DNA of 64,000 bases from Janthinobacterium lividum. GTDB taxonomy: Bacteria > Pseudomonadota > Gammaproteobacteria > Burkholderiales > Burkholderiaceae_D. Positions 62,230-64,000 of the stretch are shown here, piece by piece; the first letter of the stretch is position 1, and each line of letters opens with the position of its first letter. The translations under genes were made by a program, and so were the position numbers. Under the pieces are notes generated by a model. That model saw only the letters and a list, made by a program, of their open reading frames with translations. It was not told the origin of the DNA and searched no databases. The stretch lies in the NCBI RefSeq assembly GCF_023509035.1, contig NZ_CP075583.1:4960001-5024000 (forward strand). Direction: 5' to 3'.

Positions 62230-63083
62230 GGTCTATTCCTCTCTGTGTGATGTACAAACGCGATGACTTGTGCAGCGACGGGCAATGGCGCGTCTTCCAT
62301 CAGGAAGTGCCCGGCCTTGTCAAACAGATGCAAGCTGGCGCCAGAAATATCGCGCTGCAGCCGATGGGCATAGGCCACCGGCTGCCACTCGTCCTGCCGA
62401 CCCCATAATATCTGCACCGGCATCTTCAAGTATGGTAATTTTTCGGCAAAGTCCATGGTGTAGCAGCCGTTATAGCGCGCAACCTGATGCTGATAGAACG
62501 AGGGCTGGCCCACCACGCCGCACAGCGGCTCAAGGTAAGACCGCAGAAGCTCGCCCTGCATCCTGTCCTTGTGAAAAACGGCCATGCCGAGCTCGCGCGC
62601 CATCGTGCTGCGATGCTCGCTGGCCGGCATCAAAGCACACCCGGCGAATTCATCGCGCATATGCTTCCAGGTGGGCGATGGCCAGGAATCGTAGCTGGGC
62701 GCGTCGGCGATGCTCAAGCTGCGCAGGCGCGCCGCGTGGCCGAACGCCAGGCGCAGCGCAATGGCGCCGCCGATATCGTGGCCGAACAAATGGGTGGTGG
62801 GCAGTTGCCAGTGGTCGAGCAAGGCCGCCAGCAAGGTCATTTGCGCCGCCACCGAGGTATCGGCCTCAACGGGTCGCTCCGACCGTCCGAAGCCCAGCAA
62901 GTCATACAGGTGCACGTGGAAACCGGCATCAACGAACAGCGGCACCAGTTCGCGCCAGATAATGCTGTGCGCCGGCGTGCCATGCACCAGCACCAGCGGC
63001 GTGCCTGCGCCATGGATGCCGGTGGCGATACGGTGGCCGTGGATCAAGGCGTGGCCATTCAACAGCGGTTCTTGATACGTCAT
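62226..63083 (-). CDS. Alpha/beta hydrolase with Asp nucleophile (haloalkane dehalogenase-like)
   Basis: 285 residues. Oxyanion region VLVHGTPAHSIIWRELVPLF, nucleophile elbow FGHDIGGAIALRLAFG with Asp instead of Ser, acid in ILWGRQDEWQPVAYAHRL, and His in FDKAGHFLMEDAP. Asp nucleophiles mark dehalogenases, epoxide hydrolases and fluoroacetate dehalogenases. The GST partner would fit detoxification of halogenated or epoxide compounds; inference. It is divergent from a LysR gene across 99 bases. Confidence 0.88.
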   Translation of the reverse strand: MTYQEPLLNGHALIHGHRIATGIHGAGTPLVLVHGTPAHSIIWRELVPLFVDAGFHVHLYDLLGFGRSERPVEADTSVAAQMTLLAALLDHWQLPTTHLFGHDIGGAIALRLAFGHAARLRSLSIADAPSYDSWPSPTWKHMRDEFAGCALMPASEHRSTMARELGMAVFHKDRMQGELLRSYLEPLCGVVGQPSFYQHQVARYNGCYTMDFAEKLPYLKMPVQILWGRQDEWQPVAYAHRLQRDISGASLHLFDKAGHFLMEDAPLPVAAQVIAFVHHTERNRP

Positions 63084-63182
63084 CAGATGTCCTTTTGTTT
63101 GCAGAACCTGCAGGCTAAGGCTAGACTCAGCATGACGCCAGTGACATTCTCTTGAACTTTAATCCAACTTTTGTCATAACCC

Positions 63183-64000
63183 ATGAATTTGCGCCTATCC
63201 GTCGACGCCCTGCGTGTGTTCAGGGCAGTGGTACAAACCGGCAGCATGAGCCAGGCCGCCAGCCTGCTCCATCTGAGCCAGTCGGCCGTCAGCTGGAAAA
63301 TCAAGCGGCTGGAGCAGCAGCTCGATTGCCAGCTGCTGGCGCGCAGCGGTGGGCTGTTTGGCACGACCGACCAGGGAGCCGTGCTGCTGCGGCATGCGGT
63401 GAACATTGTCGACGCCCACGATGATGCCATCGCCCATTTTTCGCCATCGGCGATGCACGGCCGGCTGCGCATCGGCGTGACAGAGCAGATTTCATTGACG
63501 GACGTGTTTGCGGTGCTGTCGCAGTTTTCGCATCACCACCCCAAGGTGGACGTGCAGCTGGTGGTGGAGCAAAGCCAGGTATTGCGCGAACGCTTTGCCG
63601 ACGGCGTGCTCGATGTGATTTTGCACCAGGATTTTGCCGGCACGGTGGTGCCGGGCGACACGCTGTTATGGACAGAAACGCTGCATTGGTGCGCCGCCAC
63701 GGCAGAGCAGACTTGGCCGGGGGAGACCGTCAAACTGATCACCTACGGGCCGCACTGCTTTTACCGCCGGCTGGCCGAGGAAAAGCTGGGCCAGGCCGGC
63801 ATGGCCTGGAGCGTGGGCCTGGAATGCCCGTCGGTGGCGGGCATGCTGACCGCAATTGCCGCCGGCTTGGGCACGGCGGTGGTCAATGAACGCAACTTGG
63901 GCCAGGGTATACACCGGCATGCGGCACTGGAACGGCTGGCACCGCTGCCCCGTGTCGCCAGCCTGCTGAGGGCCAATGACAAGCTGCCCGACCCGGTGCG
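63183..64000 (+). CDS. LysR-family transcriptional regulator (cut by right edge)
   Basis: 272 codons visible, frame open at the window end. Helix-turn-helix: MNLRLSVDALRVFRAVVQTG, SMSQAASLLHLSQSAVSWKI, KRLEQQLDCQLLARSGG; effector domain GRLRIGVTEQISLTDVFAVL. Divergent from the hydrolase-GST operon, which it likely controls. About 30 residues missing compared with usual 300. Confidence 0.9.
   Translation, partial: MNLRLSVDALRVFRAVVQTGSMSQAASLLHLSQSAVSWKIKRLEQQLDCQLLARSGGLFGTTDQGAVLLRHAVNIVDAHDDAIAHFSPSAMHGRLRIGVTEQISLTDVFAVLSQFSHHHPKVDVQLVVEQSQVLRERFADGVLDVILHQDFAGTVVPGDTLLWTETLHWCAATAEQTWPGETVKLITYGPHCFYRRLAEEKLGQAGMAWSVGLECPSVAGMLTAIAAGLGTAVVNERNLGQGIHRHAALERLAPLPRVASLLRANDKLPDPV

Noticed and set aside
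61540..62250. Plus-strand open frame opposite the GST gene, starting MHIRKWPLADP
   Set aside because: Most of it is antisense to the GST; the short leading part has no recognisable homology.

Overview
The window is high-GC DNA with dense coding on both strands, short intergenic gaps and frequent ATGA stop/start overlaps. The gene content suggests a betaproteobacterium of the Oxalobacteraceae, most likely Janthinobacterium or a close relative: SsuEADCB/SfnB-type sulfonate genes, an EpsC-type serine acetyltransferase, a subclass B3 metallo-beta-lactamase with the same ligand set as THIN-B of J. lividum, a phasin, and an ArgP/LysE pair. No rRNA, tRNA, CRISPR array or intact mobile element was seen. 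The taxonomic call is inference from gene content, not from a database search.

Region by region. 1-8.9 kb: two divergent sulfur-scavenging operons. Leftward is ssuE-ssuA-ssuD (ssuD is cut by the left edge). Rightward are an SfnB-like flavin dehydrogenase, a MetQ-like binding protein, an FMN-dependent monooxygenase and a second SsuA-SsuC-SsuB-like transporter. 9-14 kb: a secreted hypothetical whose stop codon is out of frame, a B3 beta-lactamase, a META-domain lipoprotein, serine acetyltransferase and a Bcr/CflA drug exporter. 14-24 kb: AhpD-like protein/MocR regulator, DUF1287, a MarR-HEAT-small protein operon with a clear autoregulatory palindrome, thioredoxin 2, a coniferyl-type aldehyde dehydrogenase, the LysE/ArgP pair and an esterase lipoprotein. 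23.6-28.2 kb: phasin, small enzymes, and an exported creatininase-family protein followed by a YncE-type beta-propeller.

28.2-32 kb is an accessory patch. It has lower GC and different codon use, five or six short unrecognised proteins, an intergenic stretch without genes, and the right-hand remnant of an IS66 element. 32-39.8 kb holds a serine beta-lactamase-like hydrolase, a chemoreceptor, a patatin with altered catalytic motifs, and a LysR/MFS divergent pair.

39.8-52 kb is a complete maltose/maltodextrin regulon: LamB-type porin, LacI-type regulator, GH13 alpha-glucosidase (frameshifted here), MalK, MalE, MalF, MalG, a periplasmic MalS-like alpha-amylase and a PfkB sugar kinase. Five palindromes with the core AAAGCGCTTT sit in two promoters that share a 32-base module identical at all but one position. 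Hairpins separate aglA, malK, malE and malF, whereas malF to the kinase is tightly packed. O-acetylhomoserine sulfhydrylase (metY) follows.

53.5-61.4 kb, leftward, is the most unusual block. Seven genes run without a break, nearly all coupled by ATGA overlaps: MoxR-type AAA ATPase, two unknown proteins, a 595-residue protein with an N-terminal HEIGHH zincin motif and a C-terminal von Willebrand A domain, another unknown, a PaaK-like AMP-forming ligase and a NadR-like NMN adenylyltransferase/ribosylnicotinamide kinase. The MoxR/vWA core is a known pairing. Its coupling to an adenylating ligase and an NAD-salvage enzyme is not one I recognise. The window ends with a GST/alpha-beta hydrolase operon and a divergent, truncated LysR regulator.
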